The notes under the pieces: generated by a model
Seen by the model: the letters and a program-made list of their open reading frames with translations, nothing else
What the model was told of the DNA's origin: nothing
Databases searched by the model: none
Program-made: the position numbers and the translations under genes
Shown here: positions 32,011-40,088 of the stretch, piece by piece
Layout: every line of letters begins with the position of its first letter
Position numbering within the stretch: position 1 is the first letter of the stretch
Origin: JBKBUF01 sp046290815
Lineage (GTDB): Bacteria > Bacteroidota > Bacteroidia > Cytophagales > Cytophagaceae
Assembly: GCA_046290815.1 (NCBI GenBank)
Contig: JBKBUF010000003.1
Span: 1-64,000, forward strand
Reading direction: 5' to 3'
Length of the DNA: 64,000 nucleotides

Positions 32011-33246
32011 TTATTCCAGATTCAATTCCCGCAGTTGTCTGGCTTTTTTTGCAGTTATACCTACCACCAGCAGGGTCATGCATCCTCCGAAAATTACGGA
32101 TGGTACAACCCCCAAAAGCTTTGCTGCCAGACCTGATTCAAATGATCCCAGCTCGTTGGAAGATCCTATAAAAATATTGTTTACAGCCGATACTCGCCCT
32201 TTCATATTTTCAGGTGTCAGAGTATGTACCAAAGTGGAACGGATAATTACACTGACGCTGTCAAATACTCCGCTAAAAAGTAATAGTATAAACGAAAGCC
32301 AGACTTCCTTTGATAAAGCAAATAGTATAATGCTTATTCCAAAGCCTGTTACAGAAAGCAGCAACTTTACCCCTGCTTTTTTCTTTATAGGCCTGTAAGC
32401 CATTCCTACTGCCATAAGTACCGACCCTATTGCAGGAGCTGCCCTTAATAGTCCCAGCGCTTCAGGGCCGGCGTGTAGAATGTCTTTTGCAAATACCGGG
32501 AGCAATGCGACTGCACCTCCGAAAAGCACGGCAAAAAGATCCAGGGAAATCGCACTCAATATAATCTGGTTATTAAATACAAAGCGGATTCCGGTTTTTA
32601 TCCGGTCCAACATGGAGTTAGACTCTGAAGACTCCGGAAGTGGTTTACTTTTTACCATCAACATAAGGAATAGCGAAAGTAAAATGAATATAAGATCTAT
32701 CAGATAAGATAATTCCACACCCAGAAATCCGTATGCGATGCCGCCTATCGCAGGGCCAGCTACTGCCGCCATTTGCCATGTGCTGCTGTTCCAGGTTATA
32801 GCATTGGAATATGCTTTCCTTTCTATCAGCTGTGGCATAAACGAAAATAAGGCAGGCCCTATAAATCCTCTGGCAAACCCTGATAGGAAAATGATTATGT
32901 ATATAGGAACAGCTCCATGCTGTAAAAGAAAATCTTCATTTAAGGAGTAGGAAAGCAGGGCAATGCTGCATAGGGATAAAAGAGCCAGAGAAGGTATAAT
33001 TATTTGCTTTCTGGGCACAACATCTGCTGCGTGACCTGCAAACAAGGAAACACTTATTGCAGGCAGAAATTCAGCTAGCCCGATTAACCCCAGAGAAAAG
33101 GGATCATTGGTTATTTTATATACCTGCCACCCTACAATTACAGTTTGCATTTGTATGCCCAGTGTCAGAAACAATCTGGATGAAATAAACAACCTGTATT
33201 CCGGATATCTTAAGGCTTGATATGGGTCGTACTTTGGAAAAGACAT
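32011..33246 (-). CDS. MFS transporter, EntS/MFS_3-like
   Basis: 411 residues with 10-12 predicted spans. N-terminal signature YPEYRLFISSRLFLTLGIQMQTVIVGWQVY and the loop GHAADVVPRKQII (a motif-A variant) match the enterobactin-exporter-like MFS_3 group. Probably exports a small molecule by proton antiport. Divergent from an ArsR-type regulator gene, which may control it. Confidence 0.85.
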   Translation of the reverse strand: MSFPKYDPYQALRYPEYRLFISSRLFLTLGIQMQTVIVGWQVYKITNDPFSLGLIGLAEFLPAISVSLFAGHAADVVPRKQIIIPSLALLSLCSIALLSYSLNEDFLLQHGAVPIYIIIFLSGFARGFIGPALFSFMPQLIERKAYSNAITWNSSTWQMAAVAGPAIGGIAYGFLGVELSYLIDLIFILLSLFLMLMVKSKPLPESSESNSMLDRIKTGIRFVFNNQIILSAISLDLFAVLFGGAVALLPVFAKDILHAGPEALGLLRAAPAIGSVLMAVGMAYRPIKKKAGVKLLLSVTGFGISIILFALSKEVWLSFILLLFSGVFDSVSVIIRSTLVHTLTPENMKGRVSAVNNIFIGSSNELGSFESGLAAKLLGVVPSVIFGGCMTLLVVGITAKKARQLRELNLE

Positions 33247-33297
33247 CTTTTTATTTTAAAGTGTTTGCTTAGGTAATGTTTTTATGAATTAAATCCC

Positions 33298-33365
33298 ATT
33301 AACACTTCGAATACAATAACAGATAAATAGATTAACACTTTAGCACTATAACACTTTAACACTAT
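33298..33365. repeat. GTGTTAAAGTGTTAA repeat, copy 3 (one-armed)
   Basis: ATTAACACTTTAGCACTATAACACTTTAACACTA-like words fill 33331-33365, with a shorter copy TTAACACTTCG at 33299-33309. The opposite arm is missing, so this looks like a decayed copy. Confidence 0.6.
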
Positions 33366-33554
33366 TAATTACTTTATATATCAAAATCTCCGGTAATTAA
33401 AAATTTACAAGGAATTTTTTGTTGAATTTCTCGTTTATTTACATCAAAATCAAAAAGTTATTGAAAGTTTTGATTAAATGTATTACAATTGTGTTTTAAA
33501 ACCCAAAAAGCCGTGTAACATACTAGTTGCTCGGTAATTACACCCAAAAACTGT

Positions 33555-33566
33555 GTGTTTAAACAC
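33555..33566. promoter_or_regulatory. Palindromic candidate operator of the ArsR-type gene
   Basis: GTGTTTAAACAC is a perfect 12-base palindrome 42 bases before the ATG of the ArsR-type regulator, in the 360-base divergent region to the MFS gene. A related GTGTTTTAAAAC lies at about 33492. Autoregulation is inference. Confidence 0.4.
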
Positions 33567-33608
33567 GAAAATAAATTATACTTAAAAGAAAGATCGAAAA
33601 ACCAAACT

Positions 33609-33956
33609 ATGGCTGTTTCAAAAAAAGATGAATTTCAAGCACACCAGGTAAAGTTATCAGTGCTTGCAAAAGCATTATCACATCCTGCCAGAGTGGCAAT
33701 TGTGGAACTGCTTGCAACAAGGGGCCCAAGTCTTTGTGGTACTATTGTAAATGAATTGCCTTTGTCACAATCTACCATTAGTCAGCACCTGAAAGAATTG
33801 AGATCTGCAGGTTTGATTAAAGGGGAGATCGACGGACCAAGAGTGAATTATTTTTTAGATGACGAACAATTCAAGTTATCTAAAATATTTCTCGACAGGT
33901 TCTTCAACGAAACTATCCGTTTAGCAGAACAGAAAAAAATGGCTGTAGAAGCTTAA
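33609..33956 (+). CDS. ArsR-family winged-helix regulator
   Basis: 115 residues from the ATG at 33609; a GTG 18 codons upstream would put the start within a palindrome and adds a sequence atypical of the family. Winged HTH: LAKALSHPARVAIVELLA, then LPLSQSTISQHLKELRSAGLIKG as recognition helix. It lacks the metal-binding CVC motif of ArsR/SmtB, so a non-metal signal is likely. Probably represses itself and/or the divergent MFS exporter. Confidence 0.85.
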   Translation: MAVSKKDEFQAHQVKLSVLAKALSHPARVAIVELLATRGPSLCGTIVNELPLSQSTISQHLKELRSAGLIKGEIDGPRVNYFLDDEQFKLSKIFLDRFFNETIRLAEQKKMAVEA

Positions 33957-33982
33957 CCACGGAAATGTTACAATTTTAATAG

Positions 33983-34013
33983 AGGCAGTACCACGGTGCT
34001 GCCTTTATTGTTT
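33983..34013 (+). terminator. Terminator of the ArsR-type gene
   Basis: AGGCAG (33983-33988) pairs with CTGCCT (33999-34004), followed by TTATTGTTT. Confidence 0.75.
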
Positions 34014-34075
34014 ATTAATAATTTGATGATGGTAAATTCCGTACTGAATATTCGTTTTTGAATATCAACATATTA

Positions 34076-34108
34076 TTAATTCTGTCTTAACAATTCCTTA
34101 ATAAACCC
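34076..34108 (+). promoter_or_regulatory. Candidate Pho box array of the TonB receptor gene
   Basis: Three 11-base units in tandem: TTAATTCTGTC, TTAACAATTCC and TTAATAAACCC starting at 34076, 34087 and 34098. The TTAACA-N5 layout equals that of PhoP/PhoB boxes in other phyla. It lies about 60 bases ahead of a TAATTTTG box. Confidence 0.6.
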
Positions 34109-34166
34109 ACCCATTAATTAATATATCCTTAACCGGTCTTTTACAGATCATCAGGGCTAAGCTGTC

Positions 34167-34174
34167 TAATTTTG
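34167..34174 (+). promoter_or_regulatory. Probable -7 box of the TonB receptor gene
   Basis: TAATTTTG, a TAnnTTTG match 25 bases before the ATG at 34199. Confidence 0.45.
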
Positions 34175-34198
34175 TTCTAAAGTTTGAATAAAATATTT

Positions 34199-36994
34199 AT
34201 GAGACATTTGCTTATTACCCTCTTTGGATTTTTTCTTATCAGTTCAGCCCTTGCTCAGGCTCCCCTTACAGGTACCATAACAGGTATAATAAAAGATTCA
34301 ACAGGAGAAGAGATGATAGGTGCATTGGTAAAAGTTGTAGAAACTCCATCCATTGGCGCTTCCACCCAGTTACAGGGAGATTTCATGATCAAGATAAAAC
34401 CTGGCACATATACATTACAGATTGAATATATAGGATATAGAACGAAAACTGTACCCAATGTGGTAGTAAGAGAAAATGAGACTACAAAGTTGAATATTCT
34501 GTTAGATTTTGATAATACAAAAGAAATAGCCTCAGTAGTGGTAGTCGGCACCCGACCTACAAACACAGTTACTGCAGTGGTTCAGGAAGTAAAAAACAGT
34601 GAGCAGGTGGTCAATGGAATTTCTGAGGAAACTATCAATCAATCTCAGGCAACAGATGCAGGTAAAGTAGCTGCAACCATACCTGGAGTTACCTTGATGG
34701 AAAACAGATTTGTAATGGTGCGTGGGCTTAGCCAAAGATACAACAACGTAATGATCAATGGTGCTTATGCACCAAGTACTGAACCTGATGAAAGAGCATT
34801 TTCATTTGATCTGATACCAAGTAATATGCTGGACAGAATGCTTATTTATAAATCTGGAGCCCCAGAATTACCTGGAGATTTCGCAGGTGGTGCAATTAAA
34901 ATATTTACCAAGACTAATGTAAGAGAAGATTTTCTTCAGGTAGGTTTAGGTTTAGGGTACAGAACCGCCACAACATTTACCACGAGACAATATAACCCGG
35001 GTTCATCAACAGATTTCCTTGGAATCGATGGAGGATTAAGAAATCTTCCATCAGGTTTTCCTGAGGACCTTTCGGAAATTTCACGTTCACAACGACAGCA
35101 GGTGGGTAGGTCTTTAAACAACAATTATCATTTGAATGACCTAACGGTGTTGCCTGATATGAAAGCATCAGTTTCATTTGGAAAGATATTTCATATTAAA
35201 GGAATAAAAATCAATAATCTCACGAGCTTAAATTATGCCAATGCATATCAGTTTAGAAAGATTTCAAGACATAGGTATAATGAGCAGGATAAGGAATCAA
35301 AAGTATCTCCTCTTGTATTTCAATACAACGATGACCAGATTGTGAGAGAATCGGGATTTAACATTATCAATAACTGGTCAGCTATTCTAAGTCCCCGTTC
35401 AACTATAAGTCTGAGAAACCTGTTTAATCAAAATGGTGAAAATACAACGACCATAAGGACTGGAATAACCCCAATAGAAAGACCTAATGACGAATGGAAG
35501 AATTATGCTTTTCAGTATATGCAAAGATCAATATTGAGCAGTCAGTTATCCGGAAAGCATGAGTTTGAAGATGATCGTACTACTTATAACTGGACCTTAG
35601 GGTATTCTTATATTTCGAGAAACGAACCTGATTTCAGAAGGTTCAGAACTTTCCGTACCATAGGTTCAGAAGGTCCATATACATTAATTGATCCTCCTGC
35701 TGCTACTACCTTTGATGCAGCAAGATTTTATTCATGGTTAAGAGAAAATGTAGCGATGAATTCAGGGGCTCTTGAACATGTATTGGGAAGTAAAGATTCT
35801 GCTAATGCTATTAAGATCAGGGCAGGGTATTATGTGGAGAACAAAAGCCGGAACTTTGAAGCAAGATGGTTTTCTTATGTGTATAGGATGACAACCGACC
35901 CTGCTATCAAAAATCAAATCATTACTTCCCCTATCGATCAAATATTTTCTCATGAAAATATCCGTCCGGAAGATGGTTTTGAATTAAGGGAAGGTACAAA
36001 CCCAAGCGATGCTTATGAAGCCAATAATTTTAACCTTGCAGGTTATATAGGAGCATCTGTTCCATGGAGAAAATTTAATGTTTCCGGCGGTTTGAGGGTG
36101 GAATACAACAGACTTACTTTGAGCAAGCCAATCGAGGTAAACAATACGCAAACATTGCCGCTGCCTTCATTAAATATTGGTTATAATCTAAGCACTAAAA
36201 CGATTGTAAGATTTGCTTACGCCTATACACTAAACAGACCTGAGTTCAGGGAGATTGCACCCTTTGTATATTACAATTTTAATTTGAACAATAACTTCGC
36301 AGGTAATCCGGATCTTCAGATTGCAAAAATTCATAATGTTGATTTAAGGTATGAAATTTATCCCACTCCTGATCAAACCATTACAATAGGTGCGTTTTAC
36401 AAGAAGTTTATTAATCCTATTGAGTACTTCGTAAGTGCGGTTGGTTTGGATCAGCAATTTTCATTAGGTAATGCAGCATTTGCAAATAATTACGGGATTG
36501 AAACGGAGATAAGAAAGTCTCTTGGATTTTTAGCAGATAATGCAATTATGGAAAGATTGTCAGTGTTGTTTAATGCGGCCTACATTTATAGTAGAGTTGA
36601 TATGGGAGATTCTCCTACACTTGCCCAGGAAAGGACCAGAGCGCTTCAGGGACAATCTCCTTATGTCATCAATGCCGGTTTGTATTATAATGTGCCTGAA
36701 AATGGTTGGTCAGTGAGTGCTATGTACAATGTTTTCGGAAGGAGAATATTCTTTGTGGGATCAGACCTCTTCCCAACTACTTACGAAATGCCAAGGCATG
36801 TCATAGATCTTACTGTAATTAAAGAACTGAATGAAAATGCTACTTTCAAATTCGGTATTTCAGATTTATTAAATTATCCTACCAGACTAGTTCAGGATTC
36901 TGACAGAGACGGTAAAATAGGATCACATGATGATGAAGTGATGTCTTTCCGTAGGGGTGTTTTATTTCAGGCAGGACTTTCTTACAAGTTTTAG
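34199..36994 (+). CDS. TonB-dependent outer-membrane receptor
   Basis: 931 residues from the ATG at 34199; a TTG five codons upstream is less likely. Signal peptide (LLITLFGFFLISSALAQ), an N-terminal carboxypeptidase-regulatory-like domain (about 25-105, TGTITGIIKDSTGEEMIGAL), plug domain (about 125-240, with VMVRGLSQRYNNVMINGAYA), and a 22-strand barrel ending in LFQAGLSYKF. The C-terminal Phe is the usual barrel-assembly signal. It has no SusD partner. The Pho-box-like promoter and the PhoB-like regulator 2.3 kb away suggest uptake of a phosphorus source; this is inference. Confidence 0.88.
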   Translation: MRHLLITLFGFFLISSALAQAPLTGTITGIIKDSTGEEMIGALVKVVETPSIGASTQLQGDFMIKIKPGTYTLQIEYIGYRTKTVPNVVVRENETTKLNILLDFDNTKEIASVVVVGTRPTNTVTAVVQEVKNSEQVVNGISEETINQSQATDAGKVAATIPGVTLMENRFVMVRGLSQRYNNVMINGAYAPSTEPDERAFSFDLIPSNMLDRMLIYKSGAPELPGDFAGGAIKIFTKTNVREDFLQVGLGLGYRTATTFTTRQYNPGSSTDFLGIDGGLRNLPSGFPEDLSEISRSQRQQVGRSLNNNYHLNDLTVLPDMKASVSFGKIFHIKGIKINNLTSLNYANAYQFRKISRHRYNEQDKESKVSPLVFQYNDDQIVRESGFNIINNWSAILSPRSTISLRNLFNQNGENTTTIRTGITPIERPNDEWKNYAFQYMQRSILSSQLSGKHEFEDDRTTYNWTLGYSYISRNEPDFRRFRTFRTIGSEGPYTLIDPPAATTFDAARFYSWLRENVAMNSGALEHVLGSKDSANAIKIRAGYYVENKSRNFEARWFSYVYRMTTDPAIKNQIITSPIDQIFSHENIRPEDGFELREGTNPSDAYEANNFNLAGYIGASVPWRKFNVSGGLRVEYNRLTLSKPIEVNNTQTLPLPSLNIGYNLSTKTIVRFAYAYTLNRPEFREIAPFVYYNFNLNNNFAGNPDLQIAKIHNVDLRYEIYPTPDQTITIGAFYKKFINPIEYFVSAVGLDQQFSLGNAAFANNYGIETEIRKSLGFLADNAIMERLSVLFNAAYIYSRVDMGDSPTLAQERTRALQGQSPYVINAGLYYNVPENGWSVSAMYNVFGRRIFFVGSDLFPTTYEMPRHVIDLTVIKELNENATFKFGISDLLNYPTRLVQDSDRDGKIGSHDDEVMSFRRGVLFQAGLSYKF

Positions 36995-37013
36995 GCTACC
37001 ATTCATAAGAATT

Positions 37014-37060
37014 AAGCTGATGTAAAGCATTATAACTGCGGATCGTCAGCTTTTTATTTT
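37014..37060 (+). terminator. Terminator after the TonB receptor gene
   Basis: AAGCTGA (37014-37020) pairs with TCAGCTT (37046-37052) around a long loop, followed by TTTATTTTTT. Confidence 0.65.
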
Positions 37061-37077
37061 TTCAGGTATTACAATTA

Positions 37078-37121
37078 TTAAACATTTCCTAATCACTTCT
37101 TAACAGTTGCTTAATATTCGA
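37078..37121 (+). promoter_or_regulatory. Candidate Pho box array of the beta-helix lipoprotein gene
   Basis: Four consecutive 11-base units start at 37078, 37089, 37100 and 37111: TTAAACATTTC, CTAATCACTTC, TTAACAGTTGC, TTAATATTCGA. They end 4 bases before the -7 box TAGTTTTG, so a bound activator would overlap the -33 region, the classic class for PhoB. Confidence 0.62.
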
Positions 37122-37125
37122 TGAG

Positions 37126-37133
37126 TAGTTTTG
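37126..37133 (+). promoter_or_regulatory. -7 box of the beta-helix lipoprotein gene
   Basis: TAGTTTTG fits TAnnTTTG, 35 bases before the ATG at 37168. The -33 place is taken by the 11-base repeats. Confidence 0.5.
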
Positions 37134-37167
37134 TATCGTGATTAAAATATCAATAAATAATAAAACT

Positions 37168-38616
37168 ATGAGAAAATTAACCTTACTATTCCTTGGACTA
37201 ATTGTCGTAGGATGTTTTTCATGCAAGAAAAAGAATCCGGATCCTATTGTAAATGGACCAAGTGAAGTTGTCCTTGAAGGAAATCTGGAATCAATGACAT
37301 TGGATGCTTCTAAAAAGTATTTGATAAGAAATCAGGTATTCGTCAGAGAAGGCAAAGTGCTTACAATACCTGCAGGTACAATTATCAAAGGTGAGAAAAA
37401 AACTAAAGGAACTTTGGTAATTGACAGAGGAGGTAAAATTATTGCCGAGGGTACTGCTACAAATCCAATTATTTTTACTTCTAATCAGGAAGCTGGTGAA
37501 AGAGATAAAGGTGACTGGGGTGGTATTGTAATGTTGGGAAATGCCAACGTAAATCAAAATAATCCTAAGATTGAAGGTATCACGCCAGAAGTTTCATATG
37601 GAACTTTTAACAGTACTGCAAACGATGATGAAAATTCAGGTATTCTGAAATATGTTCGGATAGAGTATGCAGGAATCGCCCTTACTCCTAATAATGAAAC
37701 CAACAGCTTAACAATGGGTGGAATTGGAAGAGGAACTACTATTGAGTATGTTCAGGTTACATATGGTGGTGACGATGGATTTGAATGGTTTGGTGGAACT
37801 GTAAATGGAAAGTACCTTGTATCACATGGAATCTGGGATGATGACTTCGATGTAGATTTCGGATATACAGGGAAAGTACAGTATGCACTTGCAATCAGAG
37901 ATCCATTTAATGCTGACCAGTCTGGTTCAAATGGTTTCGAATGTGATAACGACGGAAACGGAACAACGGCACAACCATATACAGCTGGTATCTTTTCAAA
38001 TGTAACGATAATTGGACCTCAATTCGATTCAACATTGTCCGCTTCTTCTCATTATAGCGGAAACTATCAGCATGCAATGCACCTGAGAAGAAGGACTGCA
38101 GTTTCTATCTTTAATTCAGTTATTGCAGGATTCCCTAACGGATTCAGACTTGATGGCGAAACTACAGAAGCACAATATACAGGTGGAACTGGTGCAATTA
38201 AAAACAACATTCTTGTTACGTTGGGTCAGAGAGCAGCAGCAAAACCTTATGTAGCTGGTTCTGGAAATACAGTTTCATCTGTAGAGACTTACTGGACTGC
38301 AAACAATGTTACATTTACAAGCAATCTTCCTGCTGCCAGCATGCCAACAAAAAATGGTAAAAAATATGGTAAAGCATATGATGAGGCTGGTATTGACCCT
38401 ACTGTAATTATGGGATTCACTTATGACTTCAGAGATTATCCTGCAAATCCAAATTTCGCAAGTTACTTCACTGGTGCCACACAAACAGGTGCAAGTTTCA
38501 GTGATGCAAAACTGGCAGGTTCATTCTTTACACCGACAACACACAGAGGTGCATTTGGCGGATCTGACTGGACTGACGGATGGGCTAATTTCTTTCCTCA
38601 ATCTCAAGCTTATTAA
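37168..38616 (+). CDS. Surface lipoprotein with right-handed beta-helix-like repeats
   Basis: 482 residues from the ATG at 37168 (a GTG ten codons upstream is open). Signal and lipobox (LIVVGC or GCFSC). The body has ladder-like turns, e.g. VLTIPAGTIIKGEKKTKGTL, GKIIAEGTATNPIIFTSNQE, GGDDGFEWFGGTVNGKYLV, as in Bacteroidota proteins often mislabelled multidrug transporter; nothing suggests transport. Asp-rich motifs (WDDDFDVDFGYTG) could bind metal or a ligand. Paired with a TonB receptor and a Pho-like promoter, it may be the surface binding or hydrolysing partner in phosphorus uptake. Confidence 0.7.
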   Translation: MRKLTLLFLGLIVVGCFSCKKKNPDPIVNGPSEVVLEGNLESMTLDASKKYLIRNQVFVREGKVLTIPAGTIIKGEKKTKGTLVIDRGGKIIAEGTATNPIIFTSNQEAGERDKGDWGGIVMLGNANVNQNNPKIEGITPEVSYGTFNSTANDDENSGILKYVRIEYAGIALTPNNETNSLTMGGIGRGTTIEYVQVTYGGDDGFEWFGGTVNGKYLVSHGIWDDDFDVDFGYTGKVQYALAIRDPFNADQSGSNGFECDNDGNGTTAQPYTAGIFSNVTIIGPQFDSTLSASSHYSGNYQHAMHLRRRTAVSIFNSVIAGFPNGFRLDGETTEAQYTGGTGAIKNNILVTLGQRAAAKPYVAGSGNTVSSVETYWTANNVTFTSNLPAASMPTKNGKKYGKAYDEAGIDPTVIMGFTYDFRDYPANPNFASYFTGATQTGASFSDAKLAGSFFTPTTHRGAFGGSDWTDGWANFFPQSQAY

Positions 38617-38640
38617 TTAGCGGTTAATATGTTAAATTGA

Positions 38641-38666
38641 AGAAGGACTTGAGTCCTTCTTCTTAC
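38641..38666 (+). terminator. Hairpin after the beta-helix lipoprotein gene
   Basis: AGAAGGAC (38641-38648) pairs exactly with GTCCTTCT (38653-38660) around TTGA; the following TCTTACT is only a weak U-run. Confidence 0.65.
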
Positions 38667-38678
38667 TAGTTGTAAACT

Positions 38679-39236
38679 ATGAATCGATTATTGAACATCC
38701 TGTTTTCTGTACTTTTAATTTCAAGTTCTATTTCCTGCAACTCAGAAAAACAATACTCCGCAGAAAGTATTTCTTCCAATATCAAAGACACCGTCTTAGC
38801 TCAGATTATTCCCTATTTAGCTAAACTTCCCAAAGGTGCAAATTATACTAACAGATTCGAGGATAGATTTCAACCTTACTTTAAAGGTGAGATAAAGGAG
38901 TATCAGTTCATCAGCTACCATGTATCTCCTAAGAATAATTACCATTATTTTATGGTGAAAAGGCCAGCACCTAGCATGCACAAAAAATATGTTGCTATAG
39001 CAGGTCGATTTATAATGAAAGAAAACTTACAGGTAGAAAAATACGAAGAAATTTTCTGGACATTTAAAATGAAAGAAGAAGAATTGACCAGGAAGTCTTC
39101 ACAACTTTTTGAACTAATGGTTCAGGCAAAGGACTTAAGCAGATATTATCCCCGGAATTCTGATGAGGATTGGATTGAATTTCCGGATGATAAGGTTTGG
39201 TATGATAAATCTAAGAAACGATGGGTGACTAAATAA
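38679..39236 (+). CDS. Hypothetical lipoprotein in the Pho-like island
   Basis: 185 residues. Signal with lipobox (LLISSSISC, Cys at about residue 20). The mature protein is soluble and basic, with no recognised domain; YRISYH-like strands and a C-terminal WYDKSKKRWVTK stand out. It starts 18 bases after the terminator hairpin and converges on the response regulator gene, ending 20 bases from it. Its place between the lipoprotein and the PhoB-like gene suggests a part in the same response. Confidence 0.65.
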   Translation: MNRLLNILFSVLLISSSISCNSEKQYSAESISSNIKDTVLAQIIPYLAKLPKGANYTNRFEDRFQPYFKGEIKEYQFISYHVSPKNNYHYFMVKRPAPSMHKKYVAIAGRFIMKENLQVEKYEEIFWTFKMKEEELTRKSSQLFELMVQAKDLSRYYPRNSDEDWIEFPDDKVWYDKSKKRWVTK

Positions 39237-39255
39237 GCTTCAGACTTGCCTTTCA

Positions 39256-39942
39256 TTAGGTGTTTTCTTCAAATTTATAACCGATTCCTTTTATAGTATT
39301 GATTAGATCTTCTCCGACTTTTTCACGAATTTTTCTTATATGCACATCAATTGTCCTGGGAACAACAAATACATCTTCTCCCCAAATTGATTTTAATATA
39401 TCATCCCGATTGAAAACCTTATTGGGATTTTGACATAAGAAGAACAGTAGCTCGAATTCTTTTTTTGTGAGCTTTATCTTTTTATCGTTTCGAATTACTG
39501 TATAGCTTTCTTTATCGATAGAAAGATCTTTAAATTTCAGAAAATTATTATTTTTTTGTTCTGTCTCTTCCCTTCTTAATACTGCAGATATTCTGCTCAT
39601 TAGTGCTCTTGGTTTTATTGGCTTTGTGATGAAATCATTGGCGCCAACTTCGAAGCCTGCTACTTCTGTATATTCTTCTGATCGTGCAGTCAGGAATATG
39701 ATGATGGTATTTTTTAGGCTGCTTATTGTTCGTAATTGCCTGCATGTTTCGATACCATCTAATTCCGGCATCATAATATCAAGCAATATTAAGTCCGGTA
39801 TAAATGTTTTTGCAATAACAATCGCCTCTTTTCCGTTGTCACAAGTTTTAATGGTATATCCTTCTCTTCTTAAATTGTATTCAAGAAGTTCAATGATAGA
39901 AGGTTCATCATCTGTAATGAGTATTTTCTTTTTTTTTGACAT
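39256..39942 (-). CDS. Response regulator, OmpR/PhoB family
   Basis: 228 residues. Receiver domain 1-125 with phospho-acceptor Asp in LILLDIMMPELDG (about residue 53), the acidic pair DDE (11-13) and the Lys in ITKPIKPRAL. DNA-binding winged helix at about 135-226 (LTKKEFELLFFLCQNPN; RTIDVHIRKIREKVG). It follows the histidine kinase gene on the same strand after 146 bases, a gap that holds its own Pho-box-like repeats, pointing to autoregulation. The likely role is a PhoB/PhoP-type regulator, inferred from those repeats and the similar ones upstream of the two envelope genes. Confidence 0.88.
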   Translation of the reverse strand: MSKKKKILITDDEPSIIELLEYNLRREGYTIKTCDNGKEAIVIAKTFIPDLILLDIMMPELDGIETCRQLRTISSLKNTIIIFLTARSEEYTEVAGFEVGANDFITKPIKPRALMSRISAVLRREETEQKNNNFLKFKDLSIDKESYTVIRNDKKIKLTKKEFELLFFLCQNPNKVFNRDDILKSIWGEDVFVVPRTIDVHIRKIREKVGEDLINTIKGIGYKFEENT

Positions 39943-39998
39943 ATCCCTTCCATGTTTCCTTGGTGGATATGTAAATCTATTTAATTAATGTTTCCTGG

Positions 39999-40027
39999 TT
40001 GTTATGGAGTTGTTAAGGAATTGTTAA
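39999..40027 (-). promoter_or_regulatory. Candidate Pho box array of the response regulator gene
   Basis: On the minus strand: TTAACAATTCC, TTAACAACTCC, ATAACAACC, with TTAACA/ATAACA words at an exact 11-base period (plus-strand copies at 39999, 40010, 40021). It is the most regular of the three arrays and lies 57-85 bases before the regulator start. Confidence 0.7.
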
Positions 40028-40088
40028 CTATTATAAAATTCAGAAATAATTAAGGATGTTAAATTTGATCAGGTTGAATACTTTAAAT

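Noticed and set aside
34076..34108. Treating TTAACA-rich DNA as chance AT richness
   Set aside because: Rejected as a full explanation because three separate promoters show the same 11-base phase; random AT-rich gaps in the window do not.
37168..38616. Label multidrug transporter for the 482-residue protein
   Set aside because: It has a lipobox and no further membrane spans, so it cannot be a transporter.
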